DNA from: Crotophaga sulcirostris
Lineage: Eukaryota; Chordata; Aves; Cuculiformes; Crotophagidae
NCBI GenBank assembly: GCA_013397455.1
Contig: VYZB01000216.1
Location: 1,447,782 to 1,511,781 of the forward strand
Length of the DNA: 64,000 nt
Reading direction: 5' to 3'
Positions within the stretch are counted from its first letter, which is position 1. Each line of letters opens with the position of its first letter. Under the pieces are notes generated by a model that saw nothing but the letters and a program-made list of their open reading frames with translations, made no database searches and was not told the DNA's origin. A program made the translations under genes and the position numbers. This document shows, in pieces, positions 15,401 through 30,400 of this stretch.

Positions 15401-18400
15401 ACAGCTTCTCTGGTTACAGAATATTTTACCAGCACTCTTCCAGAATTGAGCTGAAAACTGAGCATCCAAGATTAAGTGTTATCATTACAAGAAGTGTCAT
15501 ATAGGTAAGTTATCATGTAAGACTCTACCTGCGTGAAGTACCCTCCCCACATATTGAAGTCTACAATGTCACTTTAAGGCCTAAATTAAGAAAGTACTGT
15601 ATCTTCTCATTGAGATAAATTATAACAGGTGTATCTAATACAAAACCCTAAAAAAATAATGTATTAATACTATAAGTGAAATCTATTGAGAAGTAGCATT
15701 TGAGGCTGTAGTATTTGAAGTTGATTTACATCTTAGTAGAATACATACTTGCATCAGCAAATATCCTCACACTACTCTTTCTCCTAGTTTTTATCAACAG
15801 GGTACACAAGTGGAAACAGAACACAAACACTTTATTGATCTTGCCTATAGATTAAACGATTTTATAAAGAAAGTCCTTCATGAATGCTATTTTGCTGAAA
15901 TGAGCAATGTTTGATGTACACAGCAAGAATCACAAACTACCTAGAAACATAACAGAGCACTCAGACCTTGAAAAGTTGGTATTTTGGTAACTCTCCAGCA
16001 GTGGCAACCATCCACATCTGAGGCCCATATTTCGTCTTTTCCTCTGATAAAAAGCAGCTGGGGATTCTTGGAGTCAGACATGTCTATACTCATAGGTCTT
16101 CCTAGCTCTGCTTCTGTCACGTTACAGGTGCAGTAGTTCCTCATCTGTTCTTCTACTGATAAGTATCCCAAAATGTGGTGCACGGTGTTATTCAGAATAT
16201 CATAATAAAACATGCGACTGCCATAATCAAGCTCTTCCATCCAGTACAAGCGGCTATCAAATAAAATGCATTGCTTACAGTAGAAAAACTTCAATCTGAG
16301 CAATCTGCTCTAAATGCAATCCTGCAAGCGACTACAGTCACAAGCTTCCTAAACATTTAAAATAGGGCAACTACAGCAGCATACTTGCAGAGTGATTCCA
16401 GGATTCAAGGATATTTTTGAACGGAAGGTCACAATAACTGATTATTCTAGGCAAAATTGTTACTGTAAAAAAATGTTGTCTGGTGCTGACTTTCATTTGA
16501 ATCACTTAAATAGAAGAACCTATCAGTATTTAAGTATCACTTGAGGACTTTACTCAAGCACAGATGTCTTTTAAAATTAGATATGTCTAAACTCAACTAG
16601 CAGTCCAAACTCAATTAGCTTCAAAGATTTCTGAGATTTACACAATGTAAAAGACTCATATATTATAAAAAGTCCTTCTTGGTCCTTAACAGTTGATGAT
16701 TTCATGCAAATCATATTTAAAACATGCTTTAAATAGTTATTAGTAATATATGCCTTACCTTAAGAAAGGATACGACACCAAAGAAGATACAGTTGAATTT
16801 CTTTTACCCAATTGATTGTTCAAGGCTTTTAGAGATTTTATCTTGAGCTCAAGATCAATAACAAATATTTGAGTTTCATTACGTGGTGTTTTCAGGGCAA
16901 CAAAGAGATGTCTTGCAATCCAGTCAACTGTGATGGCTGTAGAATTGCGAAGATATGCATCTCTGAAAAACTTAATTATAAAATAAAAACTTTACTAAAA
17001 CTGCTTGAAAGCAGAATTTTCCCACCTAATGCTAGGACATTATGAAATTAGACTTGTTTCTGAAATAATTTCTGCATGGCAAGTAGAAGTCAAAATATAA
17101 AGAGCCATAGAATGAAGATTCCAATATTTTTATACAAACGAAAACTTTTGTTTCACAACTATCAATTGTTGGTTCTATCTTGCTTCCATATTCTTGAAAT
17201 TAGAAAGAAATTAAAATGAATTAATTACATTTGATACAAAAAATAAATTTCTTGTATTTAATAGTGTGAATTTTAAATTAAATGCCTATTGTAATACCTT
17301 ATCAACAAAGCAGATGTCAGTAAAGTCACGTATGTTTAACAGGAAAACTTTACCAATGGCACACTCTGACCTGTTCAAATAAGTATTGATGACAAAAAAA
17401 ATGGAAGTCAAATTTTATTATATTATACATATTTTTCTTGTACTGCTAGAGAGGAAAATTATGCAGCTAATCTCTATCGTATTACATCTCATATCAACTG
17501 ACTGTCATTAAGGAAATTGTGTTTTTCCAATTCTGTTTCCTCCACTGTATTTTGCCATTAAATGTGCTTTGTTTATCATGCTGCTTTTCTTCCTTCTCAA
17601 ATATGCAGGTTTTATTTTTTAAAAAATATAATTAGCTCCAAAATAATGAAAATAACTACCATCTGTATTCTAAGATTCTCTTAAGAAAGTCAATGAACAA
17701 AGGAATACCTGAAACTTTGAAGTAGTCTGTATATTCAGAAGAAAAAGAGAATCTTCTACAATATAGTACATTTTGTCATCGTTAGCAGTATAGCAGATGT
17801 CCTTTACATTTGTCTGTGCTGAAAGTTCCCATATGGTATGATTATTGTCTATGTCAGTAAGAAACAACTTGTTGGCAGAAACAGTTATAAGAGTTGGGGT
17901 GGGGAAATGATCTGGAAGGAAAAGGGCACAGCAGAATTTACAAAAAATATTCCAGACAATAGATGTAACTCATAAGGAAAGCAAGTACAAAATAAATGAT
18001 GGCTCTACACAAATTATATTGGTTGTATGTCACAGCAAATAAATAAAATAATGACATGCCTTCTTTTCACCACATACAACTTCTATGATTTTTTCAATGG
18101 CACTATGGATGCTTACCTAATAAATTTAAGCCTAATAAAACCAGATTTACTCACTTAATTACCGTTAGCAACCTGACTAGAAATAGTCTATGATCTTTCA
18201 CAGATCTCTGACTCTTCTGGTTACCTTTCACAGCCCAATGAGAAATATTCTATGATCTCTAGCAGTAGGCAGATTACAGAACAAAACCTGCTGTTCCATA
18301 CTATCCTCAGGTTGCCTAGAAAAGTTAATATAGCATAGTTTTGAGGAAAGACTTGACATTCCTGAAATGTAATCTAATGATAAGAAATGTGTTAACCATT

Positions 18401-21400
18401 TCTTGCCAGAAGCTGTAACTATTTCCTCTCTGTTGTGTAATGTAAGGTGGAATAAATTTCACACGATGTGTTGGAAGCTATTTATCAGGTTACTAAATTC
18501 CTGTAGTCGATTTCTCCAGCTGTTACTCACAAGCCATGAGATGGCATCTAATTCATCCATACCTGATGAATTCCTCTCTGCTATATCAGACAAAGGTCCT
18601 GGACCCACAGAGGTGAAGGCTTGAACCTGTGGGACAGAAGATTGTAACATACATTAAGTAGCAGTATAAATCATTGCATTTAGGAAACTGTATAGACATA
18701 ATTAATGACAAAATCAAAACCATCTCCCCTGGCCGCTCAGCTGGGAACATATGCATCTGCTCCATTTGACCTAAGGCTGTGCTTGGTCACTTCAAAGGTT
18801 ACGTTCAGGGTTGGACCGAACATAGATATTATCTATTATCGTCATTATCTATGAAGATTATTTTAACCAGTGACCCAGAGATTGACAATTCATGCTACAT
18901 CTATCAATTAGGGGTCAAGGGACACCAGACAGTCTTGTCTCCTTCCCCAGGCTGGAGCAGTTCCTATTGCTGATTGATGTTGCAACCAACATGGTGTTCT
19001 CCCCCATCAGTACCTTACCTATTTTAAGCACACATTCTGTGTGTTACAAATCTTTTATTGCAATGAAAACATCACCTCTCGACAAGTTTTAGTATGGAAG
19101 TCTCTTTTTATAGAAGCCATGCAAGTCCTTCATTTCTCCACGAGTGGACTTCTCTTGATCTGTGACCCTGTTTTAATAGCCTGTTATCCTCCACCAGCTC
19201 AGCTGAATTTGTGTTTAACTTCCAGCTTTTAGCAGTGGCTTTGGGAGGCCTCTAGAAAAGTTTCTTTCGGGCCCTACCAAACCTGTATAATATTGCAGCA
19301 TTGTTTTGCACCTTATTTAGTGAACAATACAATATGTAGAAAGGTTAAATCAGATATCCAAAGATGAGTCAGTGAATCAGAAGTTCCACAAGCAGAAACC
19401 ACAAGTTCTTGCTCAAAGCCCAGTTACACCTCCTAAGCAAACATGTCAGGCTGCACTGATAACATCTACCATCTAGCATGAGATAAGCTCAGTAATTTTT
19501 CGTACCTGAAATCTTACTGTGAGGCTAGGAAGCACGTCCCTGAGAGAAAAGAGCATCACAGTGGGTTTGACGTTGCTCACATTCCAGTCCGTGAAAGTGT
19601 CAGCAGTGCCTTTCTGATTCAATAGTTGATAGTAAACCCTGAATTGCGTTAATATTCCATTGTCCCTTTCAGGCCTGTCCCACCTGAATTCCACAAGGAC
19701 TTTCTCATCACTTTTATGTAGGTTATTTTGTGACACATATATTCTAGGGTTTGTAGGGGCTGAAGGAACTATATTAAAAAAAAAAAAAGATAAAAGACAT
19801 GGAAAAAGGTGCTCCTATTAAAACACAAACTCTGTTTCACAATTAACACTTTCAGCTTTGAGCCTGAGCTTTACAACACCAATGCTGACAGAGACAGATA
19901 GCGATCCATGAAGTGTAAATAGGAGAAGAACATATAAAACTTCTTGATCATTTTTTTCTAGTTTTCATTGGTGTGTAGGTATCTGATTTTAACTTGCTTA
20001 GCTAAGAAAAGAACTGTATGAACAGAGACAAATGCACTCTTGCACTCATACCGGGACATATCTGTGTTCAGTAGGTAACAATGGAGCTTCAAGAGTTTTC
20101 ACAATACAAAAGGTACACTATCCTCCCTCCTAGCCACTTCAAAATTCACTGCAGCTCATAAGCTTTCAGCCTTATATTTTAGTGGACTCAACTTTGACCT
20201 GCATGAGTGCAAAAATAAACACTGAATTAGCAAATAAGTGTATAAACTTTACTGAAAGTTTAATAAGTGTTTAATTTATCACATGCAGCCCTTGGTGACC
20301 ATTGTAATGGATCTCAGTCTTTCTTGCTTGCACATAGTCATAGGCCCATGGTGGACATGTTGTCATGCACTTTCTGTTCCAAACTCTATTACTGCAGTCA
20401 TGTACATTTATGTGTGCAGTAGATAATTGCCAAAGATACTCAAGAACATATCTTTGCAACTCTACTGATTAGCCCTGATAGCCGCTCATTCCTCTCCAGG
20501 GTTTCACTTGCTGACCCAGACCTGGTCCCAGTACCCATTACAGGTGGGGAATGGGATTAAAAATTGTGGTACCTCCTTCAGGGGCTCGAAGGAACATAGA
20601 TGTTGGTGGTGCCTTGTCCCAGTATGTGTATGGAGTGACAGTAAAATCAAAGACTGCAAATGGTTCCAGCCAATCAACTCGGTAGGACGGCACTGTCAGG
20701 TTGTGGGGATGAAGGCACCATTCAATCTCCAAAGACTGTGAATGAAATAGAATAAAATAAAATCGAACAAAATATCTTTTCCCTCTCAGAAAGGCCTTCA
20801 GTTTTCTGAAATACCCCTCACCAAGCTGGTCAACTAATTCAAGAAACAGCTTCTCTTCCTGTGAGTGATCATTATTTCACCAACTTCTGTGGCACCATAG
20901 CAATGCATAACAATCTGCTAGCAATCTGCCCTTTGCATTTAAAGTACAGCTTGCCAAATGTGCTAAAATTAGTGCAGATGAAGGCTAGATTTCACATTCA
21001 GGCAAAGGTTGTTCCTCTGGCATCTCAGAGGACACTTCTGTCTCTGAGTTACTGTGAAAGGCTTTCTCATTCTTTCATCATTGGGAGCTCCTTACCCACA
21101 CTTCACACCTCAGTAGCTAGCCCAGAGCTACTGCTAAGCCAGTGTTCCTCCCATGTGGGCCTCAGTGGTGGAGAAACAGGACAGCTTGCTTTATATTTCC
21201 AGTTTAGTTTAGTTGCTTGGTTGATTTCTAAATACTGGAGAAGAAGCAAACTCTTTTTCTGTATAAAAATAGCTACGTCATCAGTAGATGCAGTAATACA
21301 AGTACATAATAAGGAGGGAGTGCATGAATGTCCTTACTTGTAGAGCTTTTGATTCCACGCAATAAAAGACAGTTCCCCATTCCACGTTTGTGGAGGGACT

Positions 21401-24400
21401 CCAAGTGATGTAAAAACTTGAAGAATTTCCTTTAATCCTGAAAGAAGACTCTGGCACTGAATCTGGGACCACTTTTCGTGTAAAAGAAAAATTTCCTGTC
21501 CATAAAGAGTGGAAGAAATAATAATAATAATGTAAAGAATATGAGCAATGGATAGACTTTTCATACCTGACTTCAAATATTAAAGAACCATAGAAAATCC
21601 TGTAAGAATGAATAACAACACCATGTATTCTTTTTAGTCATACCCATCAGCATGTATAATTGCATATTATCCAGGTATAGCCTGATACATTTATTAATGA
21701 GTTGCTGTTCTTATCTTTTGTCAAAAGACTAAATAACTTCAAGAATGAAGAATTATAGGCTAACAATTAATAACTTTATTGAGTGGTTTAGATAAAGAAA
21801 ACAATTTACCTGGCAAAGGCTTAAGTGATGTGTGAATGAGGGTAAAGGCTGCAAACTCTGCTGGTTGTGATAAGGGAATGCTAAGGCTATGATTGACTTC
21901 TTGAGTTGTAATGAACTGAAGAGTATTAATCCAGAATAGACGACCACTATAGTACTCCAGTGCACTCTGAGATATATCTGAAGTACTCCATGCTGCAAAT
22001 TCTGTGATCATGGCATTACCACAACTGTGAAAACATATATGAAATTAGCAAACTGAAAAAGCGGATGTAAAGAGGACAAGATTTATGCAATATTTGACAC
22101 ATCAGTAAGTTTCTCCTCATTCAAATTCCTAGTACTCATGTAGGAGGTAAAAGAGCAATTAAAAGTTTTTCTTTAAGTTCTCTACAGCAGAACATTTTTC
22201 AGAATGGAACATTGCAGAAGCGCCTGTAAAACAAAGCCTTCATTTCCTTGATTTCATTAGAAAACCATTTTATAATTATTAAGCCATTTTATAATGGCTT
22301 AATATTCTGATGCACAGATGTAGAAAATTGAGTATGTTGTAAAATCAGCTCACCTCAGCAATTCTACTGAGACAGTGGAGTCTGCTTCACAGTATGAGAT
22401 TCATTCTACTTCATTACAGCAGGTCCCCAGATGAATCTGACCCTGCTAGCTTCCTCAATAACCTTCCATTGTATATTAAACTCTATTAAACATTTCCCTC
22501 CATTGCCATAACTGATGATTTAATCTTTTTTTGGTCCCAATTTATCTTCTGGGTAAGTGATTAAACATGTTGTAAGAGGCATCATTTTGCTATTTCGGAA
22601 ATGTCTTTCAGCTTAGACATGTGCTATCCAAAACAAATTTGGAAAAGCTTTGACATGCCATCAAGTCCATTAGGATGGATTACTTCTAATCTCTCTATTC
22701 TGGCATGCCAGGGACAATGATTTATGACTGCCAATTGGTTGACAATGGAGCTGCATGTTCTAGCTAAAACTAATCAACATATTTTGATTCTTTAAATGTT
22801 TGCTGTTAATCATACCAAGTCTAAAATCAGTCAGAGAATTACGCTGATTCCACACAAAGTCAGCCTGCATTATCATAAACATATGTAAATACAGATACTG
22901 TTCAATTAAGTTTATGAAAAGAAGCAAAAATGCAGTTTCATGAGCTACCCCTCATTATACACTTGGCACTTACACAATAAATCACCCTTTTTAGTATAGA
23001 GTTGAGCTGACCCATAAACGTGGGTGTGTTTGCGGTTTTTTTTAAACTTTGCATTTCAGGAATAATGAAGCCATTTCATGCTCAGGATGATCAAGAAGAA
23101 AGCTTGCTAAATTCTGATTGCTCAGGTGAGAAAGTGGTGTCATTCCAAGTCCTAAATTCCATGCAAGATGAACAATTTACAACTCTAGGCACTTGAAAAC
23201 TGTCAGCTGTTGTAAATGTCAAGATGAAGTAGACAACAAACTCAAATTATTTCCTAAATCTAAGCCTACAAATTGATGAGCATGACCTCAGCTCAGCTGA
23301 GCACCCATACTTTGTTTCTGTCTCTATAAAAATGTGTTAACAACCATCTCAACATACATTTGCCATCAGCTAGGTGTGATTATTAGGTCTTCTTACGTTT
23401 ATTGCTAAAATTAGTAGCTTGTATGCCCAGCTTTGGACCAAATTTGTTTTTAAAGAATAACATAAAAACTAGAAAGTACAGACTTTCTTACCTCTCCTAC
23501 ACCTTTACTTACCCTTCTTTGCAAAGAGATACTCTGTATAGGTTTAGACATAGACTATCTTGCACAAGCCAGTAAAGAAAACCATAGGAAAGATCCAAAG
23601 TTAAACCGATCACCTAAGAAAAGAAATTCAAATGGCAATTTGAACATACCTTCACTTCTGAAGTAGAAGCCCTTATGTATAACTGTTATATAGACAGTGT
23701 CATGAGGAGATCTTTGACAAAAATATTACTGGCAAAAATAATGTTACTACTATGAACATATATTCTAAAGAGGTAATGCTAGAAAATAATCAGGTCTTGG
23801 TGGACGCCTACTATAGCAGCTGATGATTTTCTAGATAGGATTTTATGAGCATCTGTCACAGTGCACATCCCTGGGACATCTGAGTGCTTCAGATATGATG
23901 GCAATAGTGTATCAAGTGATTAGTGGATCAGAATTTCCAGAACAACCCTGTTATTTTAATATTTCTTGTCAGAAACAGGTGGTGGATATCCAGTCTGAAA
24001 TTCAGAATCACTTTTTGAAAGAAGCATTTCAGTTCTTTTGTCTTTGTTTTCTAGCTTTGTTTTTATGCATATAATATCTAATGTGTTGCATTACTTATGG
24101 AAAATATGTACAAACTTTTTATTGATGCATTTGGTTAAACAGGAAATTCAAATATTTACAGTTTGTTAAGTCAATTATTACTAAATTAAAATTGTGGAGA
24201 GAAATGAAATAATCTTTTTGTTCATTACTTTACTATTTCATTTTCTTCTAAACTAGGTGCAAGGTTTTTTGTTTAAAAGGATCTAATATTCAAAACAGAG
24301 CTTTCTGCATTTGCAGTAAATGGATTCAATACCATATGCAGAAATAATAGAAATCGGACATATAATAATCTGTTCTGTGAGTAACAAAGGGTTTGCTTTC

Positions 24401-27400
24401 ACAAATTACTCTGCTAAATGTTAGCAAGTTCAGTCTGTGTCATGTCATTAGCACAGTTTACAAGTTGTTAGAGGCCCCTCTGAGCATGTTTTCCAGCAGC
24501 TCTCAAACTTCTCATCCAAACAGTAGTTGTAGCTATTCTTTCATATGCTTAAATTTCCATGATGGATGTAAGTGGAGCCACCTGCGTTTTTTTTAACTCT
24601 TCATTAATAAACTGCAGAACATGATGACAGGAAAGCAAATGCCATATCACTTAGTTGTCTGTTGGTCCTTATATAACCACATTCTTGACATATTTCTGTT
24701 GACATTGTATGTCAGAAAATCAAGGTTTGAATGATTGCTCCTGTAGGTTTTCCTGTTAAAAATATCTTACAGTATGTATGAGCCTGAGTGTATATTTAAT
24801 CAAGTATGTTATATTTTATCCCATTTACCTATTCTCCTTGCTATGCTGAACACCAAATTACATCTTCCTGAATCTACCTTGCGTTTTTGAACATTTGGAT
24901 CTTCTTTCCTTGGCCCACTTTTTTTTTCTGCAGCTACTACATTTTCCCATAGATGTGCCCATCTTCTTTCTCCTAATCCCTATATCCCCACTAATAAAAA
25001 GCAAAGAAATATTTGTACTATTCATATTCAGGACTTAGGCAGTAATTGAACCCTTTTGTTATGCTTCAATAATAGACAAGCTTTTTCCATTTCAAGGGAG
25101 GTGTTAGTCTCTGGACACGATATAGAGTTGTGATCATGTAATATAACTGCACTTCATGAGATGTAGCATAAATATATCTATTTGAAATACCCCTTGCCTA
25201 GAAATATTAAGAGGCCACACCTAGACAGTTCTGACTCCTCCCATATGCAATGCACTTTTCTGCTCCCTATAAATTGCTTTTATCCCAGACATATTGTACA
25301 GTGTAAATAACTTACTAAGTGATTTGGAAATTCTATGCCAGATCCTAAGCTGGAATGAATCAGAGTAGCTCTGCCAAAATCAAGAAAGCTATGCCAACAC
25401 ACACCAGCTAAGCTAAACAACTGATTGGAAAATAAAATATTTGTCATAAAAGGATCTGTTTCCTGCCAAAGAAATTAGACTTTCAAAGCTTCATGTTTGT
25501 TTAGGAAGCTTGTGGTCTCCGTAGTAGTCTCTTCTGTTTTTATTGCACAGATTTCAAGCTAAAAGGAGATACAGCTATATACTACTGAAGAACCTGTACT
25601 GACCAGTTGACCAGCAATTCATTATTAGAAAAACAGCTAGTAAATACCAGGGGGAACCAGCTTTGTAAAGAACATGCTGTAACTGTTGGCTAACAATTGA
25701 TTAGTACATCTGTGTTTTAATATTGAGGTAAGAGGTACTCTTTTTCAGGATAAAGGATTCCTTTGTGCAAGCAAGATATATACTATTGCTTGTACAAACA
25801 TATATTTCCATCTTTACATGGCACAATAAAGACCATCAGTACAGAGCTCCATAATTCCACTGTTAAAGAATGTTGTACTGTCCTTTGTTTCTGGTGGGTT
25901 TATTTGGGGTTTTATTTTAATAAAAAAATAAACATCTGTCAGCTATAACTGGTCACTTTTCCATCTAGACATTTTTACTTGGCTTTTTTCCTGTACACAT
26001 CACAGCAGGAGGCTGAGTTCAGGGAGTCACAGCATTGATTAGGGACAACATAGAAGCAGGAGAGATGTTTGTTTGTAGGAGGTGTGAATAAGTGGATGGT
26101 TGAAGGCTGGTAACACTGACACAGAAAGAGGTGCAGAAAAAAAAATGACAGAAGCAGACAAGCAGTCTTATAGCTGCCAAGGTTCTTGAAAACAAGAACA
26201 AGAAATTTAAGGTTAACATGAGGCAATTCAGAGAAACAGGTAATGAAACAAAAGAGAAGGGCAAGGAAGGTGAAGTTTATCACTTAGAATAAACTGTAAA
26301 TTGTCAGTCCTTTGCAGTAGATCACCCAGAAGACATGCGACAAGTGTTAAGTGTGATGTTGAGCTTGGACATCACGTATTTTCCCATGATGACAGTCCAC
26401 ATCAGCCAGCTTCCATGGAGAAGTGTGGAAAACAGTGACCCTTAGCAGCACAGATTTCTCTTGCTATATGTAACAAAAGTTTTTCAGTTCTTCTGCATTT
26501 AGGTCTACAATTATAGCAGGTGCCACACCAGAACCATCTTTTCATTTCCTCCCCAAAGACTCATGAGTGTAACAGGGACCTGTGAGACTGGCTGGCCTTT
26601 CCGAATGTTAATTGCCTTTCAGAGACTAAGCCAGGCCTGAGGTTTTGTTTGATTTTTTTGGTTGGTTGGCTTTTGTTTTTCTTTTTTCTAATGAGAGAAA
26701 CACCAGGATCTTTTCCTTTGGGAAAGGAAAATGAAAAGTTCTGGAGAATGATACAAAGCTAACCAAGGTATGCAGGTCTGTACAGTTTAGAAAAGGGTCT
26801 TTAATAGACAACTTGTCCTCAGGTAACATGGGAGCAAAAGTTGTAAGACAGACGGAATTTCTAAAAAGCCTTCTTTAGCAAGAATTTTGTTTTAAAGAAA
26901 GGTGTTGCACCAATAATGTATCTAAGTCCATCTCATCTGTGGCAGTCAACCTATGCCTCCAGCTCTTGGAACAGAGCATAAAACCTCACACAGGCTGTGG
27001 TTTGAAGTGGGGAGCATTTCACTTTTATTTTAGAGAGACTCCATAGAGTAAAAGCACTGCAGTAAATGTCACTCAGCCTGACCTGCTCAGAACACAGCCT
27101 GGAAAATGTTCAAAGTGCTTCACTGCGCAATCCCAATTTCACCTACTCCCAGAATCCTCTAGTCCATGTTATGGCACTAAGGAATTTTCTTGTCAGAGAA
27201 TTGGGTCATCCAACACTTTCCTTTTAGCTAGGAGGAGAAATGAGGGGAGAAAAGGGAAGGTGGGAAGAGGAGAGGAAGGAAGCAAGCACAAGCGTGACAC
27301 CAGTTGCCAGCCCCCCTCTCTCATCAGCACAAGAAAAGGCTGTCTCTGTAGCAGCACCTCTGCAGCCTCAAGTGGCATTCTGGTGTCCGAGGCAAGTGTT

Positions 27401-30400
27401 TAGCCCCAAACTGGCCCTGTCAGGACCTGTGAGGTGAGAAATATCACAGAGAATACATGCTGCTGTGGAACTACAGGTCTATATTTTGATGGGAAAACCA
27501 GAACTGACCACTACTCTTAAGGTATTTGGAAAAAGCCAGTACCTTTCACATATGGGAAGAAGTAGTATTACAACTACAAGAACTTATTTAATGTCCTATT
27601 TTGTTGCAAGGGTCTGACTTTAGAATTACAGGCCAGAGTTGCTGTACAGCTATCACATGATTTAATTCTTACCTTGTTCTTGAAACGATATAACAATATT
27701 GCCAGAAAAACATGTTATTTTTCTGGTCGTAACACAGTGATATTGACAACTGTGAACAATGACTGTATTCAAGAAATGTAACCACTAAAACACATCTTAA
27801 TTAAAAAAAAAAATAAAATCAGTCACCTGTTTACCAGAAAACTGTAGATGCTCTTGTAACATAAGATATTCATCTCCATTCAGCCTTGCACTCTCCACTG
27901 AAAACGTTGTGGCCCAGTACAAGTAGCCATTTACTGAATCCACTACTAGATCCTTCACTAGGAACACAACATGAGCCACAACATCCATATGGCCTCCCAG
28001 GACTGATTTTCTGTAGATCTACAGACAAAAGAATTGGTTTTGCCACCAGTTCTAAACCACCAGCCATGATCAATTGAATATACAGAAGTGACATTTCCAC
28101 AGCTGTTTAGCAGAAACTTATGCAAGCCTTAGGCTTTCAAAGTCTAAACCTTTGCATTCAGAGTATAAGGATGAAGAATAAGGCAAAATTATTAGTTAAT
28201 GTTTACCAGAAAGTAACAAAAGAAAAAGCTGAAATATCTCTTCCCCTTAGCTTTCCCAGTTTTGGCAGCTTTCTGTCTGACAGAGTTTCTCACCCACTTC
28301 ATATTCACTATTCACAAGTGTAAATGAGGGTGCAAGGCAGTGTGAAATCTGGCCTTCAAGCTCCAGTTTTTAAAACAGCTTCTGACTTTGCACTTACAAG
28401 AAATGAAAGGCATAATTTGACAGCACTGCATAAATTAGCACTGCAATCTTGAAGTCAGATACTTTTTAAATAATTCACATGTCAATGTTCATGATATGAG
28501 AGTGTACAGAGTGCAACTGTAATTATTTTTTATCTGCAATGTTCTGCAAAACATCACAGTGCAGAGGCCAATCTTCAAAATCTTGGTGTAAACAAATCGT
28601 ATCAAATTTGCTGCATGTACAAGGATTAAAATAATGTCCATCTACTTCTTAGCTGAGATCAACTTGGCAGCCTCCATTTTCACTATCCTCACTTACTTTT
28701 ACAATGTTGAATCCAACAAAACTGTTGATAGCATGCTTGATTTGCCTGTTTTGCACCCGGAGTTCAGTATCCTGGATTAGTGAATATCAGTGAACATTTT
28801 ACCCCAAACTCTTGTATAACTCTGGAAAATCACACAAGAGAAGAAAGGCCTCCTTGTTCTACACTATAATAGCAAAGGTCCAAATGAATCTCAAGCTGCA
28901 AGAAGCAAGGATTATCTTCTCAAATATTGTTTTACAGTCTTTCTTATTGACTTTAGTTTTTTTTCCTTTTAAAAAGCTCAACTGTACCTACCGTATTTGC
29001 TTTGCCAGCCCAGTACAAGAATTGACCCAACCAATCAAAGGCCAACACCCTTGCATTTCTGATGTGAGATACATAAGTATTCTCAGTGGTACCCTCTCTT
29101 TTGCTCAATGACCACATCTGAACTTCCCCCATGGAATTAATCCAATAAAGAGTGTCATTATACCAGTCGAGGTCTTGAAGAAAAAAAGGAAGATATTAAG
29201 CATTTCTCAAACATGCAAATAAAAAAAATGTATTTTTTAAACAATAAAAAGTATCCATACGCTTCATGTTTTTAAAAACCAGTACAAATGAACAGTTAGG
29301 CTCAGTTAACATGAAGATAGATACTTCCTTATAGGTGTATGATGTAAATATATAATACATATATAACCCTGAGGACTGTAAATGTATGACATGTACTGGA
29401 ATGCTGGAGGCAGAACAATCTATTTAGTTCAGAGAGTTGATTTTAGCTCTCCTGTAACTGTGGTGATGTCATTAGCAATTCTCAAAGGATTAATTTAATA
29501 AATTTAATTTCTATAAAGTAGAAGAAAGAGGATGGACACAAAGGCTTGGCTCAGTGAAGCTGCTTCACTGTACTGGACTGTACTGCATTCGAGTCTAGAC
29601 TGCTGCAATGAAAGCTCTTGTCTTTCAGTTCTGTTGATGAAATTTACGGAGAGCCAAGAAGTCTGTAGAAGCAGCATGCAGTTTGTTTGGTGTTTACCTG
29701 AAACATTTCTCATATGTGGATAGAGGAGTTCTCCTGGCCCATAGCTATCCAACTGCTGCTTCCAGAGCCCTTCAGCCCCCACTGCCAACATGTATGGTTC
29801 TTCTTCAGCTGACAAAGAAAGAAGACTGCAGTTGTCCACAGCAACAAGGGCTCACTCAAGGATCTTACTACTTTAACTAAACAAATTTACTTATCCTGTA
29901 TTATTTAATGTTTCTAAGGCAATCCTTTTTTGTGCCACTCATTTTGCAGTCTTTACCCAGAGCCTGGGCCTCACTAGGTGGAAAGCTGTATGCATAACTT
30001 GTTCTTCATTTCTCCTGGATGACAAAGCAATTCTCACCTTTTTCTAAAGTTGTGCCTCTAAATGACTCGGACCATGGCCCTTCACCAGCAGGAGAGACAG
30101 CTCTGACTGACACTTCATATGTTGTGAAGCTGTCCAGCTCTTTCACTGTAAACCTAGTGTCACTAATGTTTGAGACAACCCATTCCTCCCCAGATGGATG
30201 TGGAGATGACACTTTCACATCATACGTCCAGTTCTGCCAAGCAGATAGACCTGTGAGATGCAAACAAACATGCTGTTACAGAGTAGATGGCTGTGTCAGA
30301 AAATACACATTCTTTGAAAAAAGTGTGTATTGAAGACTCCTGTCAAAAATGCCAGTATCAGGACAATTAGAAAAGGGATAAATTAAAATTTACACTCTCC

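Noticed and set aside
20861..21343. 160-codon plus-strand open frame
   Set aside because: Lies in intron 20 and reaches only the edge of exon 20 on the other strand; amino-acid composition looks random.
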